A DNA stretch of 64,000 nucleotides. Source: Streptomyces beigongshangae. GTDB taxonomy: Bacteria > Actinomycetota > Actinomycetes > Streptomycetales > Streptomycetaceae. A program made the translations under genes and the position numbers. Under the pieces are notes generated by a model. It had not been told where the DNA came from and searched no databases. It saw nothing but the letters and a program-made list of their open reading frames with translations. Location of the stretch: NCBI RefSeq assembly GCF_019710745.1, contig NZ_JAHKJW010000006.1, positions 1 through 64,000 on the forward strand. Reading direction: 5' to 3'. Below are positions 8,743 to 20,286 of this stretch, piece after piece. How positions within the stretch are numbered: the first letter of the stretch is position 1; the number at the start of each line of letters is the position of its first letter.

Positions 8743-10662
8743 TTGAACGCCATCCCCGCATCCGGCGGCCACCCCCAGCCCTCCGAGCGTGCGGCCCGCG
8801 GCACGCAGACCACGCCCGGGCCTGAGACCGGAGGGCCGCACGGCGCCGCCACCGACCTGCTGGAACATCCCGACCCGCGCACCGCCGCCCAAGCCGCCGC
8901 CGTCGAGAACCTGCTGCGCTGCTGGGTACGCGAGCACGACCTCCCCGCGCCCGCCGACGGCACCCTCCGCATTTCGCTCCCGGCCGGCGGCACGACCCTC
9001 GTCGCCCCGGTCCGCTACTGGTCCCCCACGGGCTGGCACCGCCTGGGCCCTCCGCGTCTCGCCGACGCCCCGGAGCAGGCGCCTCCCACCGACGCCGTCA
9101 CGCTGGCGGCCCTGTTCGAACGCGAGACCTCGGCACAGCAGGCGCACCGGCAGGCGGCTCCGGCCGTTCCCGGCGGATCCCGGGCCCACGGCGGCGAGGA
9201 CGACCTGACCGGCCGCGTCGCGGACTCCCTGCGACGGACCGCCGTGTTCATCACGGACCGCAGGGAGAACCCCGCCGACGGCCCCGACCTCTTCCTCTCC
9301 GCCGAGCAGTCGCTGTTGTTCGGCCACCCGCTCCACCCCACCCCGAAGAGCCGTGAGGGACTCTCCGGAACCGAAACCCGGCTCTACTCGCCCGAGGCAC
9401 GCGGCTCCTTCGCGCTCCACTGGATGGCCGTCGCGCCCTCCGTGCTCGCCACCGACTCGGCGTGGACCGAACGCGGCCGTCCCGTCCCCGCGGAACACCT
9501 CACCTCGCGACTCGCGGGCGAGGGACCGCACCCGCCCGACGGACACGCCGTACTGCCGGTGCACCCCTGGCAGCTACGAGAGGTCCGCACCCGCCCGGAC
9601 GTGGCGGAACTGCTGGACGCCGGGCTGCTCCGGGACCTGGGCCCCCACGGCTCCCCGTGGCACCCCACCTCCTCCGTCCGCACCCTCTACCGCTCCGGCG
9701 CCCCCGCGATGCTGAAGCTGTCGCTGGGCCTGCGCATCACCAACTCCCGCCGGGAGAACCTGCGCAAGGAACTCCACCGGGGAGTCGAGGTCCACCGCCT
9801 GCTGCGCGCCGGCCTCGCCGCACAGTGGCGGGCGGTCCACCCGCACTTCGACATCGTCCGCGATCCCGCCTGGCTCGCGGTGGACGACCTGGACGGTGCC
9901 CCCGTGCCCGGGCTCGATGTGATGATCCGCCACAACCCCTTCGGGCCGGCGGACGACGTCACCTGCGTCGCCGGACTGGTCTCGCCCGGGCCGGGGGGCA
10001 CGGCCACGGAACACCCGCACCCCCGGGAGGGCGGTTCCACGACCCGGTCCCGGCTCTCCGGTCTCGTCACCCGGCTCGCCGGACTCACGGGCCGGTCACG
10101 TGGCGCCGTCGCCGCGGAGTGGTTCCTGCGCTACCTGGAACACGTCGTACGTCCCGTCCTCTGGCTGGACGGCGAGGCCGGTGTCGCGCTGGAGGCGCAC
10201 CAGCAGAACACCCTGCTCCTGCTCGACCCGGCGGGCTGGCCCGCGGGCGGCCGCTACCGCGACAACCAGGGGTACTACTTCCGCGAGTCCCGGCGTGCGG
10301 AACTGGACGGGCGACTGCCGGGCATCGGCGAGCACAGCGACACCTTCGTCTCCGACGCGGTCGCCGACGAACGGTTCGCCTACTACCTCGCCGTCAACAA
10401 CGTGCTCGGCCTCGTCGGGGCCTTCGGTTCCCAGCGTCTCGCCGACGAACGGCTGCTGCTGGCCGCCTTCCGCCGCTTCCTCGCCCAGGCCGCTGCCGGA
10501 CCCGCCCGCCTGCGCACCACCCTGCCGGCCCACCTGCTCGACTCGCCCGTCCTGCGCTGCAAGGCCAACCTGCTGACCCGGCTGCAAGGACTCGACGAAC
10601 TCGTCGGCCCCGTCGACACCCAGTCCGTCTACGTCACCATCGCCAACCCCCTTCACCGCTGA
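8743..10662 (+). CDS. NRPS-independent siderophore synthetase (IucA/IucC family)
   Basis: 639 aa from a TTG start at 8743, with GAGGAA at 8732-8737. IucA/IucC hallmarks are present in order: LPVHPWQLREV, LKLSLGLRITNSRRENLRKE (the ATP/substrate-binding segment), EAHQQNTLLLLD and RDNQGYYFRES, followed by the helical FhuF-like C-terminal region. These enzymes adenylate a carboxylate such as citrate or succinyl groups and couple it to an amine or hydroxylamine. Because the locus has only one synthetase, it would have to be iterative or partner with another elsewhere. The first about 90 residues are Ala/Pro/Gly-rich. The start codon follows the aminotransferase by 157 nt, and the next gene begins 5 nt after its stop, so coupling to that gene is likely. 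Confidence 0.92.
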   Translation: MNAIPASGGHPQPSERAARGTQTTPGPETGGPHGAATDLLEHPDPRTAAQAAAVENLLRCWVREHDLPAPADGTLRISLPAGGTTLVAPVRYWSPTGWHRLGPPRLADAPEQAPPTDAVTLAALFERETSAQQAHRQAAPAVPGGSRAHGGEDDLTGRVADSLRRTAVFITDRRENPADGPDLFLSAEQSLLFGHPLHPTPKSREGLSGTETRLYSPEARGSFALHWMAVAPSVLATDSAWTERGRPVPAEHLTSRLAGEGPHPPDGHAVLPVHPWQLREVRTRPDVAELLDAGLLRDLGPHGSPWHPTSSVRTLYRSGAPAMLKLSLGLRITNSRRENLRKELHRGVEVHRLLRAGLAAQWRAVHPHFDIVRDPAWLAVDDLDGAPVPGLDVMIRHNPFGPADDVTCVAGLVSPGPGGTATEHPHPREGGSTTRSRLSGLVTRLAGLTGRSRGAVAAEWFLRYLEHVVRPVLWLDGEAGVALEAHQQNTLLLLDPAGWPAGGRYRDNQGYYFRESRRAELDGRLPGIGEHSDTFVSDAVADERFAYYLAVNNVLGLVGAFGSQRLADERLLLAAFRRFLAQAAAGPARLRTTLPAHLLDSPVLRCKANLLTRLQGLDELVGPVDTQSVYVTIANPLHR

Positions 10663-10667
10663 GGAAC

Positions 10668-11510
10668 ATGCCCGTCCCGTCGACCGAGAAGAGAGCCGCC
10701 GTGCCCCCCTCCGATACGAGCGCCGATACGAGCGCCGATGCGGGTGCCGACGCCGGCACCGACCCCCGCAACGCCCCCCGGAGCGACGCGGATCCCGGCG
10801 CGGGTCCCGAGGCGGACAGTCAGGACACCCTCGACCTGGCCCTGCCCGGCGAACTCCTCACCCTCCTCGCGGCGAACGCCGAAGCAGGACCCGTCCCTCC
10901 CGCCCTTCCTCCCGCCCCGTCCCCCACCCCGGCCGGTGAGGACCTGCTCGACCGCGTCGGCGACTGGGGACCGGCGACCACCGGCGCGGGCACCTTCCAC
11001 CTGGTCCCCGTACGCGTCGACCGCGACCTCGCGCTCGTCAGCCGCTGGATGAACGACCCGGCCGTCGCCGCCTTCTGGGAGCTCTCCGGCCCCGGGACGG
11101 CCACCGAGGACCACCTGCGCGCCCAACTCGGCGGCGACGGACGCAGCGTCCCCTGCCTCGGCCTGCTGGACGGCACGCCGATGAGCTACTGGGAGATCTA
11201 CCGCGCGGACCTGGACCCGCTGGCCCGCCACTACCCGGCCCGCCTCCACGACACCGGGATCCACCTCCTCATCGGCGGCGTCGCCGACCGGGGCCGGGGA
11301 CTCGGCACGATCCTGCTCCGTGCCGTCTCCGACCTGGTCCTCGACCGGCGTCCCTCGTGCGCGCGCGTCGTCGCGGAACCCGATCTGCGCAACACCCCTT
11401 CCGTGTCGGCCTTCCTCAGCGCCGGTTTCCGGTTCTCCGCCGAGGTCGAACCACCCGGGAAGAAAGCAGCCCTCATGGTCCGCGACCGGGCCCTGCGCAA
11501 TCTGCTGTGA
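10668..11510 (+). CDS. GNAT acyltransferase, siderophore-type (IucB/MbtK-like)
   Basis: 280 aa from ATG 10668, which has GAGGA directly upstream and overlapping the previous stop. An in-frame GTG at 10701 is an alternative. The first about 95 residues are low-complexity Asp/Ala/Pro (SADTSADAGADAGTD) and probably disordered. The acyl-CoA-binding core is at the C-terminal half: FWELSGPG, SYWEIYRADLDPL, HLLIGGVADRGRGLG and NTPSVSAFLSAGFRF. The pattern is that of the Acetyltransf_8 family found with siderophore synthetases, which acylate the hydroxylamine/diamine precursor. With the aminotransferase and IucA/IucC enzyme it forms the third and last gene of the locus. Confidence 0.85.
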   Translation: MPVPSTEKRAAVPPSDTSADTSADAGADAGTDPRNAPRSDADPGAGPEADSQDTLDLALPGELLTLLAANAEAGPVPPALPPAPSPTPAGEDLLDRVGDWGPATTGAGTFHLVPVRVDRDLALVSRWMNDPAVAAFWELSGPGTATEDHLRAQLGGDGRSVPCLGLLDGTPMSYWEIYRADLDPLARHYPARLHDTGIHLLIGGVADRGRGLGTILLRAVSDLVLDRRPSCARVVAEPDLRNTPSVSAFLSAGFRFSAEVEPPGKKAALMVRDRALRNLL

Positions 11511-11597
11511 CGCCTCCGGGTCCAGATCCCGCGGCACCACCCCGCTCCTCCCGGAACTCGCCACCCGCTCCTCCCGGAACCCAAGGAGAGCCACGAG

Positions 11598-11726
11598 ATG
11601 TCCGTTCCGCGCGCCCCCCGTACCGGGCGGCTCCGTCCCCTCCGCGTCCGCGTCCTGATCACGCCCCTCTCCGCACAGGTGATCACCCGGTTGTCGGTGC
11701 CGACCCGTAGGGTGGTCGGGCTATGA
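11598..11726 (+). CDS. Possible 42-aa leader peptide overlapping the DinG start
   Basis: An ATG at 11598 with AAGGAG (11583-11588) 9 nt upstream opens a 42-codon Arg-rich reading frame (MSVPRAPRTGRLRPLRVRVL...). It ends in TGA at 11724-11726, overlapping the helicase start as ATGA. The Shine-Dalgarno and the 4-nt overlap look like translational coupling, but the peptide has no recognisable family and the codon bias is uninformative at this length. An alternative is that the helicase is leaderless, using a TAGGGT -10 at 11708-11713. Confidence 0.25.
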   Translation: MSVPRAPRTGRLRPLRVRVLITPLSAQVITRLSVPTRRVVGL

Positions 11727-13699
11727 CAGAGCCCTCACTCCCCGAACTCCTGCACGCCGCCGTCACAGCCGTCGGCGGCACGGAGCGCCCCGGCCAGGTG
11801 ACCATGGCCGAATCCGTCGCGCAGGCCATCGACGACGGTTCCCATCTGCTCGTCCAGGCGGGCACCGGCACCGGCAAGTCGCTCGGCTACCTGGTCCCCG
11901 CGCTGGCGCACGGGGAGCGGGTCGTCGTCGCCACGGCCACCCTGGCGCTGCAGCGCCAGCTCGTGGAGCGGGACCTGCCGCGCACGGTGGACGCGCTGCA
12001 TCCGCTGCTGCGCCGCCGCCCCGAGTTCGCGATGCTCAAGGGCCGGTCGAACTACCTGTGCCTGCACCGCCTCCACGAGGGAGCGCCGCAGGACGAGGAG
12101 GAGGGCCTCTTCGACCAGTTCGAGGCGGCCGCGCCCACCAGCAGGCTGGGCCAGGACCTGCTGCGGCTGCGGGAGTGGTCGGAGGAGACCGAGACGGGGG
12201 ACCGGGACAACCTCACGCCCGGCGTCTCGGACCGGGCCTGGTCCCAGATCTCCGTCTCCTCCAGGGAGTGCCTCGGCGCCTCGAAGTGCGCCTACGGGGC
12301 GGAGTGCTTCGCCGAGGCCGCCCGTGAGCGCGCCAAACTCGCCGAGGTCGTCGTCACCAACCACGCGCTCCTGGCGATCGACGCCATCGAAGGCGCGCCC
12401 GTCCTCCCGCAGCACGAGGTGCTGATCGTGGACGAGGCGCACGAACTGGTCTCCAGGGTCACCGGGGTCGCGACCGGCGAGCTCACCCCGGGCCAGGTCA
12501 ACCGTGCCGTGCGCCGGGCGGCGAAGCTCGTCAACGAGAAGGCGGCCGACCAGCTCCAGACGGCCGCCGAGGGCTTCGAGCGCCTGATGGAGCTGGCCCT
12601 GCCGGGCCGCCTGGAGGAGATCCCGGAGGACCTCGGGTATGCGCTGATGGCCCTGCGCGACGCCGCCCGTACGGTGATCTCGGCGATCGGCGCCACCCGG
12701 GACAAGTCCGCCGGTGACGAGGACGCGGTGCGCAAGCAGGCCCTCGCCTCGGTGGAGAGCGTCCACGACGTGGCGGAGCGCATCACGAACGGCTCGGAGT
12801 GGGACGTCGTCTGGTACGAGCGGCACGACCGCTTCGGGGCGTCCCTGCGCGTTGCGCCGATGTCCGTGTCGGGCCTGCTGCGCGAGAAGCTCTTCACGGA
12901 CCGCTCCGTCATCCTGGCCTCGGCCACCCTGAAGCTCGGCGGCGACTTCAACGGGGTGGGGGCCTCGCTGGGCCTGGCCCCCGAAGGCACCGAGGGGGAG
13001 GACGTCCCGCCCTGGAAGGGCATCGACGTCGGCTCCCCCTTCGACTACGGCAGACAGGGCATCCTGTACGTGGCGAAACACCTGGCCAGGCCCGCCCGGG
13101 ACAGCGACCGCGGGGACATGCTCGACGAGCTCACCGAGCTGATCCAGGCGGCCGGCGGCCGTACGCTCGGGCTGTTCTCCTCGATGCGGGCCGCCCAGCT
13201 CGCCGCGGAGGAACTGCGCTCCCGCGTCCCGGAGTTCCCCATCCTGCTGCAGGGCGAGGAGACCCTCGGCGAGCTGATCAAGAACTTTGCGGCGGACCCG
13301 AAGACCTGTCTGTTCGGCACGCTCTCGCTCTGGCAGGGCGTGGACGTCCCGGGTGCCAGCTGCCAGCTGGTCGTCATGGACAAGATCCCCTTCCCGCGCC
13401 CCGACGACCCCCTGATGAGCGCCCGCCAGAAGGCGGTGGAGGACGCCGGGGGCAACGGCTTCATGGCCGTCGCCGCCACCCATGCGGCCCTGCTCATGGC
13501 CCAGGGCGCCGGCCGTCTCGTACGGGCGACGGGGGACCGGGGTGTGGTCGCCGTGCTGGACCAGCGTCTCGCCACCGCGCGCTACGGCAGCTACCTCAAG
13601 GCGTCCCTGCCGGACTTCTGGTACACGACGGACCGCAACCAGGTGCGGCGGTCACTGGCCGCCATCGACGAGCTGGCACGCAAGACAGAGGAGGCATAG
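11723..13699 (+). CDS. dinG: DinG-type ATP-dependent DNA helicase (XPD-like, Fe-S)
   Basis: 658 aa. Superfamily 2 helicase of the DinG/XPD group: Walker A GTGTGKSLGYLVPAL, DEAH box VDEAHEL, and C-terminal motifs GTLSLWQGVDVPG and QGAGRLVRATGD. Four cysteines suited to a 4Fe-4S cluster are present: one in GRSNYLCLHRL and three in SRECLGASKCAYGAECF. Such enzymes unwind 5'-to-3' and act on R-loops, D-loops and G-quadruplexes. It has no 3'-5' exonuclease domain. A TAGGGT -10 lies 9 nt before the ATG, so it may be transcribed as a leaderless mRNA. It converges on lexA, but no SOS box was seen at its own promoter. Confidence 0.9.
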   Translation: MTEPSLPELLHAAVTAVGGTERPGQVTMAESVAQAIDDGSHLLVQAGTGTGKSLGYLVPALAHGERVVVATATLALQRQLVERDLPRTVDALHPLLRRRPEFAMLKGRSNYLCLHRLHEGAPQDEEEGLFDQFEAAAPTSRLGQDLLRLREWSEETETGDRDNLTPGVSDRAWSQISVSSRECLGASKCAYGAECFAEAARERAKLAEVVVTNHALLAIDAIEGAPVLPQHEVLIVDEAHELVSRVTGVATGELTPGQVNRAVRRAAKLVNEKAADQLQTAAEGFERLMELALPGRLEEIPEDLGYALMALRDAARTVISAIGATRDKSAGDEDAVRKQALASVESVHDVAERITNGSEWDVVWYERHDRFGASLRVAPMSVSGLLREKLFTDRSVILASATLKLGGDFNGVGASLGLAPEGTEGEDVPPWKGIDVGSPFDYGRQGILYVAKHLARPARDSDRGDMLDELTELIQAAGGRTLGLFSSMRAAQLAAEELRSRVPEFPILLQGEETLGELIKNFAADPKTCLFGTLSLWQGVDVPGASCQLVVMDKIPFPRPDDPLMSARQKAVEDAGGNGFMAVAATHAALLMAQGAGRLVRATGDRGVVAVLDQRLATARYGSYLKASLPDFWYTTDRNQVRRSLAAIDELARKTEEA

Positions 13700-13749
13700 C
13701 CGGTAAGCGGCACGGGACCGGCCCCACGGGAAGCGGAGGCCGGCCCCAC

Positions 13750-13788
13750 GGCCACGACGTGCGGGTCTCCGGCCACGACGTGCGGGTC
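13750..13788. repeat. 18-bp direct repeat between dinG and lexA
   Basis: GGCCACGACGTGCGGGTC occurs at 13750-13767 and again at 13771-13788, a 21-bp period. It is non-coding and lies downstream of both convergent genes. Confidence 0.8.
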
Positions 13789-13868
13789 CCCGGGTCGGCG
13801 CACGGCTTCGGCCGGCACAGGCCCTGAAGAGCACAGGAGCCGGTCGGCACACGGCTTCGGGCAGCGCA

Positions 13869-13902
13869 GGGCCCCGGAACCGGCGCAGAGGTCCCGGGGC
13901 CC
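13869..13902. terminator. Candidate bidirectional terminator, dinG/lexA
   Basis: GGGCCCCGG (13869-13877) pairs perfectly with CCGGGGCCC (13894-13902) with a 16-nt loop. It lies between the convergent 3' ends, 17 nt from the lexA stop. Confidence 0.5.
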
Positions 13903-13918
13903 GGTCAGGGGCGGATCC

Positions 13919-14701
13919 TCAGATCCGCCGGAGCACCGCCACGACCTTCCCGAGGATGGTCGCCTCGTCGCCCGGGATGGGCTGGTACGCGCTGTTGTGC
14001 GGGAGCAGCCACACATGGCCGTCCTCGCGCTTGAAGCGCTTGACCGTGGCCTCGCCGTCCAGCATGGCCGCCACGATGTCACCGTTCTCCGCGACCGGCT
14101 GGCGGCGGACGGTCACCCAGTCGCCGTCGCAGATCGCGGCCTCGATCATCGAGTCGCCGACGACCTTGAGGACGAACAGCTCGCCGTCACCGACCAGTTG
14201 CCGGGGCAGCGGGAAGACGTCCTCGACCGACTCCTCGGCGAGGATCGGACCACCGGCGGCGATGCGGCCGACCAGCGGGACGTACGACGCGGCCGGCTTG
14301 CCCGCCGTGTCGGTGGGCTGGGCGGTGGACTGGTCCGACCCGCGGACCTCGTAGGCCCTGGGGCGGTGCGGATCGCGGCGCAGGAAGCCCTTGCGCTCCA
14401 GTGCCATCAGCTGATGGGCGACCGAGGAGGTGCTGGAGAGGCCGACGGCCTGTCCGATCTCCCTCATGGACGGCGGGTACCCCCGCCGCTGGACGGAATC
14501 CCTGATGACCTCGATGACCCGGCGTTGCCGGTCGGTGAGTCCGGAGCTGTCCGCCCGGATGCCTGGAGGCCGGCCCGGCAGGGAGCGTGCGGGCTTCGGC
14601 CCTTCCTGGTTCACGGTTTCATTCATGGCATGCACCGGCTCAAATCGGCCCTGGGAGCGGTCCTGGGCGGTGATGGTGGCACTGTCTGCGGTGGTGGTCA
14701 C
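13919..14701 (-). CDS. lexA: SOS repressor LexA
   Basis: 260 aa from the GTG at 14701, with GAGAGGGG upstream. The N-terminal winged helix ([36 protein letters not shown], about residues 55-90) binds SOS boxes. The C-terminal S24 domain has the self-cleavage site Ala149-Gly150 in RIAAGGPI, the nucleophile Ser184 in GDSMIEA and the general base Lys221. RecA filaments on single-stranded DNA trigger cleavage and so derepress repair genes. The roughly 50-residue N-terminal extension is usual for Streptomyces; an internal Met at residue 26 is an alternative start. An SOS box 62-75 nt upstream indicates autoregulation. Confidence 0.97.
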   Translation of the reverse strand: MTTTADSATITAQDRSQGRFEPVHAMNETVNQEGPKPARSLPGRPPGIRADSSGLTDRQRRVIEVIRDSVQRRGYPPSMREIGQAVGLSSTSSVAHQLMALERKGFLRRDPHRPRAYEVRGSDQSTAQPTDTAGKPAASYVPLVGRIAAGGPILAEESVEDVFPLPRQLVGDGELFVLKVVGDSMIEAAICDGDWVTVRRQPVAENGDIVAAMLDGEATVKRFKREDGHVWLLPHNSAYQPIPGDEATILGKVVAVLRRI

Positions 14702-14762
14702 GGTCGGCCCCTCTCGTTCGTCTCCCTGCTGGACAACGGTAGTTGCTTTCGAAAGGTTGCGC

Positions 14763-14776
14763 CAAACACACGTTCG
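14763..14776 (-). promoter_or_regulatory. SOS (LexA) box upstream of lexA
   Basis: On the lexA strand the site reads CGAAC-GTGT-GTTTG, which fits the actinobacterial/Gram-positive consensus CGAAC-N4-GTTYG exactly. It lies 62 nt upstream of the lexA start codon, where it would mediate autorepression. Confidence 0.9.
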
Positions 14777-15011
14777 AGTGAAAAAACGCGGATGGGCTTA
14801 CGTGATCACGCGTCTGGGTGTATGGCTATCGCTGCCCGAGCCGTCGGGCCGCCGCTCTCCGTGCCGGCGCCCCGGGGGCCGGCACGGGGCGGGGCCAGTC
14901 TGCCACCAGGTGTCCCGCGGGACCGGAACCGGCCCCCGTGCGGTCGGCGCCACGCTGTCCCCGTACGCTCCTCGCCGGAACGCCCGGGCGGCACACGCCA
15001 ATACGGGTGCG

Positions 15012-15027
15012 ACACGCGTGTAAGGCG
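15012..15027 (+). promoter_or_regulatory. Weak second NrdR-box candidate
   Basis: A 16-nt window starting ACACGCGTGT is spaced exactly 15 bp upstream of the strong box at 15043-15058. That is the spacing expected of paired NrdR boxes. It matches the consensus at only about 6 of 16 positions, so the spacing is the main support. Confidence 0.3.
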
Positions 15028-15042
15028 TGAATTTTGGGTCAG

Positions 15043-15058
15043 GCCCTACATATAGTGG
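15043..15058 (+). promoter_or_regulatory. NrdR box overlapping the nrdR-nrdJ -10 element
   Basis: The core CTACATATAG (15046-15055) matches the conserved centre of the NrdR consensus (acaCwAtATaTwGtgt). The same bases contain a good -10 hexamer TATAGT (15051-15056). Overlap of box and promoter fits repression of nrdR-nrdJ by NrdR-ATP/dATP. Confidence 0.8.
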
Positions 15059-15198
15059 TCGAGCTTCCGAAGTGGCCCAGAAGTTGTGGTCCCTGGTCTG
15101 TCAGGTCCTAGGTCATCGCCTATGCTGAGGGCTGCTTCGAGGGGGCCCAGAGGGCCTGCCGAGGCTATCGAGTCGTGCTGTGAAGGAGGGTCGGAACC

Positions 15199-15753
15199 AT
15201 GCACTGCCCCTTCTGCAGGCACCCCGACAGCCGTGTCGTCGACAGTCGTACGACGGACGACGGTACGTCGATCCGCAGGCGCCGCCAGTGTCCTGACTGC
15301 TCCCGGCGGTTCACGACCGTGGAGACGTGTTCCCTCATGGTGGTCAAGCGGTCCGGGGTCACCGAGCCCTTCAGCCGTACGAAGGTCATCAACGGCGTGC
15401 GCAAGGCGTGCCAGGGACGACCGGTCACGGAGGACGCGCTGGCCCAGCTCGGCCAGCGGGTCGAGGAGGCGGTCCGGGCCACCGGAAGCGCCGAACTGAC
15501 CACCCACGACGTGGGGCTGGCCATCCTCGGCCCGTTGCAGGAACTCGATCTCGTGGCTTATCTGCGGTTCGCGTCCGTCTACCGGGCGTTCGACTCGCTG
15601 GAGGACTTCGAGTCCGCCATCACGGAACTGAGGGAAGAGGCCCAGGGCCCCGCCGCCGCGGTCGACGACGACGTGTGCGAGGGGTGCCAGGGAAGCGACC
15701 GCGGGTCCGGAAGGGCTGTCGAAGCCCCCGTGCCCGCCAGCGCCGCCGACTGA
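15199..15753 (+). CDS. nrdR: Ribonucleotide reductase repressor NrdR
   Basis: 184 aa. The N-terminal zinc ribbon has Cys3, Cys6, Cys31 and Cys34 (MHCPFC ... QCPDC), followed by RRFTTVE. An ATP-cone ([24 protein letters not shown]) then spans about residues 50-140. The cone reads ATP/dATP levels to tune repression of RNR operons. The C-terminal about 35 residues are Ala/acidic and non-conserved. ATG 199 bases into the 15-kb segment is preceded by GAAGGAGGG. It is the first gene of the nrdR-nrdJ operon, with 152 nt to nrdJ. Confidence 0.97.
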   Translation: MHCPFCRHPDSRVVDSRTTDDGTSIRRRRQCPDCSRRFTTVETCSLMVVKRSGVTEPFSRTKVINGVRKACQGRPVTEDALAQLGQRVEEAVRATGSAELTTHDVGLAILGPLQELDLVAYLRFASVYRAFDSLEDFESAITELREEAQGPAAAVDDDVCEGCQGSDRGSGRAVEAPVPASAAD

Positions 15754-15905
15754 CGCGAGGGGCCGGCGGCGGACCGGCCGGCCGGCGGCGATCACAGACC
15801 TGTCGCGAGCGGACGCGCAAGCGGTGCGCGCGACACCACACACATACCGTGCCCCGGGAAGAACGAGGCACTTCAGGGCGTTTTAGCCTGATACAGGGAG
15901 GCGGC

Positions 15906-18818
<2,913 letters not shown>

Positions 18819-18850
18819 TCCGTACGGCGCCGCACGGCGGTGCCGCATGA

Positions 18851-18887
18851 CGAGGGGCGGTACGGCCACCGGCCGTACCGCCCCTCG
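18851..18887. terminator. Bidirectional terminator nrdJ / terD
   Basis: A perfect 17-bp stem pairs 18851-18867 (CGAGGGGCGGTACGGCC) with 18871-18887 around the 3-nt loop ACC. It lies 32 nt after the nrdJ stop and 30 nt from the convergent terD stop. Confidence 0.9.
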
Positions 18888-18917
18888 GCGTCGCGCGGGT
18901 AGTGCGCGTCGTGCGGG

Positions 18918-19448
18918 TCAGGCCCCGGCGGCGCCCATGCTCCTCGCGAAGGTCGCCGGGTCGGTGTCGAAGCCGCGGACCGCCGGACGGAACGTCCACT
19001 CCCCGGACCCGTCGCGCACGAACTCCGCGACCGTCGTGGCCGTGGCCCCGAGGACGTCGCCGAAGTCGTTCTCCGCGAGGACGGTGTAGCCCTCGCGGAT
19101 CCGCAGGGCGGGGTTGTGCACGCCGACGAACGTGCGCCGTCCGGTGCGCTGCTGGATGGCGACCCCGACCATCACGCGCGTGTAGCGCCGGTCGAGACGG
19201 GACAGCTCCAGGGTCATCACCTCGTCCCAGCCGAAGCCCTTGCCGTCCTTGCTGTCCCGGTTGAGGTAGATGGTGCCGTCCGGGGAGCGACTGTCGAAGT
19301 GCACCACGTAGTCGGGGTCCCCGTGGGTGTCGGTCGCGAGGTAGGTGGCGGCGACGATGTCGAGGTCGATGGCCGGTTCGCCGGCGGGGCCGGGATCCCA
19401 TTTCACCGAGATCTCGACCTTGCCGATGCCCTTGTTGAGGCCGTTCAC
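18918..19448 (-). CDS. TerD-family protein (tellurium resistance/stress)
   Basis: 176 aa from GTG 19448, preferred over an upstream start at 19514 because AGGAGGGA sits just before it. The start VNGLNKGIGKVEISVKWDP and the motifs IDLDIVAATYLA, PDYVVHFDSRSPDGTIYLNRDSKDG and GWDEVMTLELSRLD are those of TerD/CABP folds, which bind calcium through DxD-type acidic loops. These proteins act in stress and membrane-associated signalling in Streptomyces, and tellurite resistance as such is not implied. It is a single gene without other ter genes nearby. Confidence 0.9.
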   Translation of the reverse strand: MNGLNKGIGKVEISVKWDPGPAGEPAIDLDIVAATYLATDTHGDPDYVVHFDSRSPDGTIYLNRDSKDGKGFGWDEVMTLELSRLDRRYTRVMVGVAIQQRTGRRTFVGVHNPALRIREGYTVLAENDFGDVLGATATTVAEFVRDGSGEWTFRPAVRGFDTDPATFARSMGAAGA

Positions 19449-19585
19449 CGCAATTCCCTCCTGGTCCCTGCGTCGGACGCCGCAACTGCCGGGCAGGTGA
19501 GGCGTGTTGTCCATCGTGTCACGTGCGGGGGCCGCCCGGGCGGACGAGTCCGTCCGAGCGTGACCGGCGCCACGTTCCCGGGCCG

Positions 19586-19603
19586 TACGATGGCGCGGTG
19601 CTG
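19586..19603 (+). promoter_or_regulatory. Leaderless promoter -10 for the YdbC-like gene
   Basis: TACGAT at 19586-19591 ends 6 nt before the GTG at 19598, so transcription would begin at the start codon. There is no Shine-Dalgarno. Confidence 0.6.
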
Positions 19604-20203
19604 GTCAAGTGGATTCGCTGCACCGTGGTGGACCGCCGCGGTTTCGAGCGGGGGCAGCGGAAATGGGCGGGACTCCTGGGGGAGCCGGGATTCCGGGGGC
19701 AGGGCGGGGGCTGGAGCCGGGGGAGGCCCGGGGTCGCCCACGTCTTCTCCTTCTGGGAGAGCCGTGCCTTCTACGACTCCTTCATGGCGCGTTCCCACGA
19801 CCGGCTGGCCGCGTCCCAGTCGGGCACCTTCAAGGACCGGCACGCCACCCTCTTCGACCACCGTTTCGACGTGAAGACCGGATTCGAACCGCGCTTCACG
19901 GAGTCCGATCTGGTGCGGGTGGCGCACTGCCGTGTGCGCGAGGAGCGCGCCGAGCACTTCGCCCTGATGCAGGAGAAGGTGTGGAATCCGGCCATGGCCG
20001 GGTCGCCCGGCATGGTCCGGGGACTGTTCGGCGAGGCACCCGGCCACGAGTTCCTGGTCCTGTCGATGTGGCAGTCGGCCGCCGAGCACGGCAAGTACCG
20101 TGCCGAGCGCGTGGAGCGGCTCGCCCTGCGGGCCCAGATAGAGGCGGACGTGGTGGCCCTCACCGGGGACATAGTCCAGCTGGAACCGGGCTGGACGGTC
20201 TGA
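19598..20203 (+). CDS. YdbC-family (DUF4937-like) protein, unknown function
   Basis: 201 aa from GTG 19598. An upstream in-frame start at 19523 would add 25 residues resembling non-coding sequence. The opening LVKWIRCTVVDRRGFERGQRKWAGL and the later KTGFEPRFTESDLVRVAHCRV are characteristic of the YdbC/DUF4937 group as I remember it. The pattern suggests a ferredoxin-like, antibiotic-monooxygenase-type dimer: two similar halves, each with a segment like HVFSFWESRAFYDSFM or FLVLSMWQSAAEHGKY. No catalytic residues can be named. Three of four neighbours downstream also seem to be transcribed individually. Confidence 0.7.
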   Translation: MLVKWIRCTVVDRRGFERGQRKWAGLLGEPGFRGQGGGWSRGRPGVAHVFSFWESRAFYDSFMARSHDRLAASQSGTFKDRHATLFDHRFDVKTGFEPRFTESDLVRVAHCRVREERAEHFALMQEKVWNPAMAGSPGMVRGLFGEAPGHEFLVLSMWQSAAEHGKYRAERVERLALRAQIEADVVALTGDIVQLEPGWTV

Positions 20204-20271
20204 GGGCCGTGATTTGTGTGACCTGCGACGTATGGCGCCCGTACGAGTGCTCGATCGGGCGTGACTCGATC

Positions 20272-20286
20272 TAGTGTTTCGGTATG
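20272..20286 (+). promoter_or_regulatory. Leaderless promoter -10 for the histidine phosphatase gene
   Basis: TAGTGT at 20272-20277 ends 6 nt before ATG 20284, with no Shine-Dalgarno between. Confidence 0.6.

Larger units (their letters stand above)
14702..15198. other. Divergent control region lexA / nrdR-nrdJ
   Basis: 497 nt holding the LexA box (14763-14776), an NrdR box with an embedded -10 (15043-15058), a weaker second NrdR-like site (15012-15027) and the nrdR Shine-Dalgarno GAAGGAGGG (about 15181-15189). The stretch 14780-15000 shows no gene or recognised element. Confidence 0.7.

Noticed and set aside
9462..10667. In-frame extension of the GNAT gene far upstream to 9462
   Set aside because: It runs within the synthetase coding sequence in another frame and has no ribosome site. 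The GNAT starts at 10668 or 10701.
15012..15027. Second NrdR box as a firm call
   Set aside because: The spacing is right but only about 6 of 16 positions match the consensus; listed at low confidence only.
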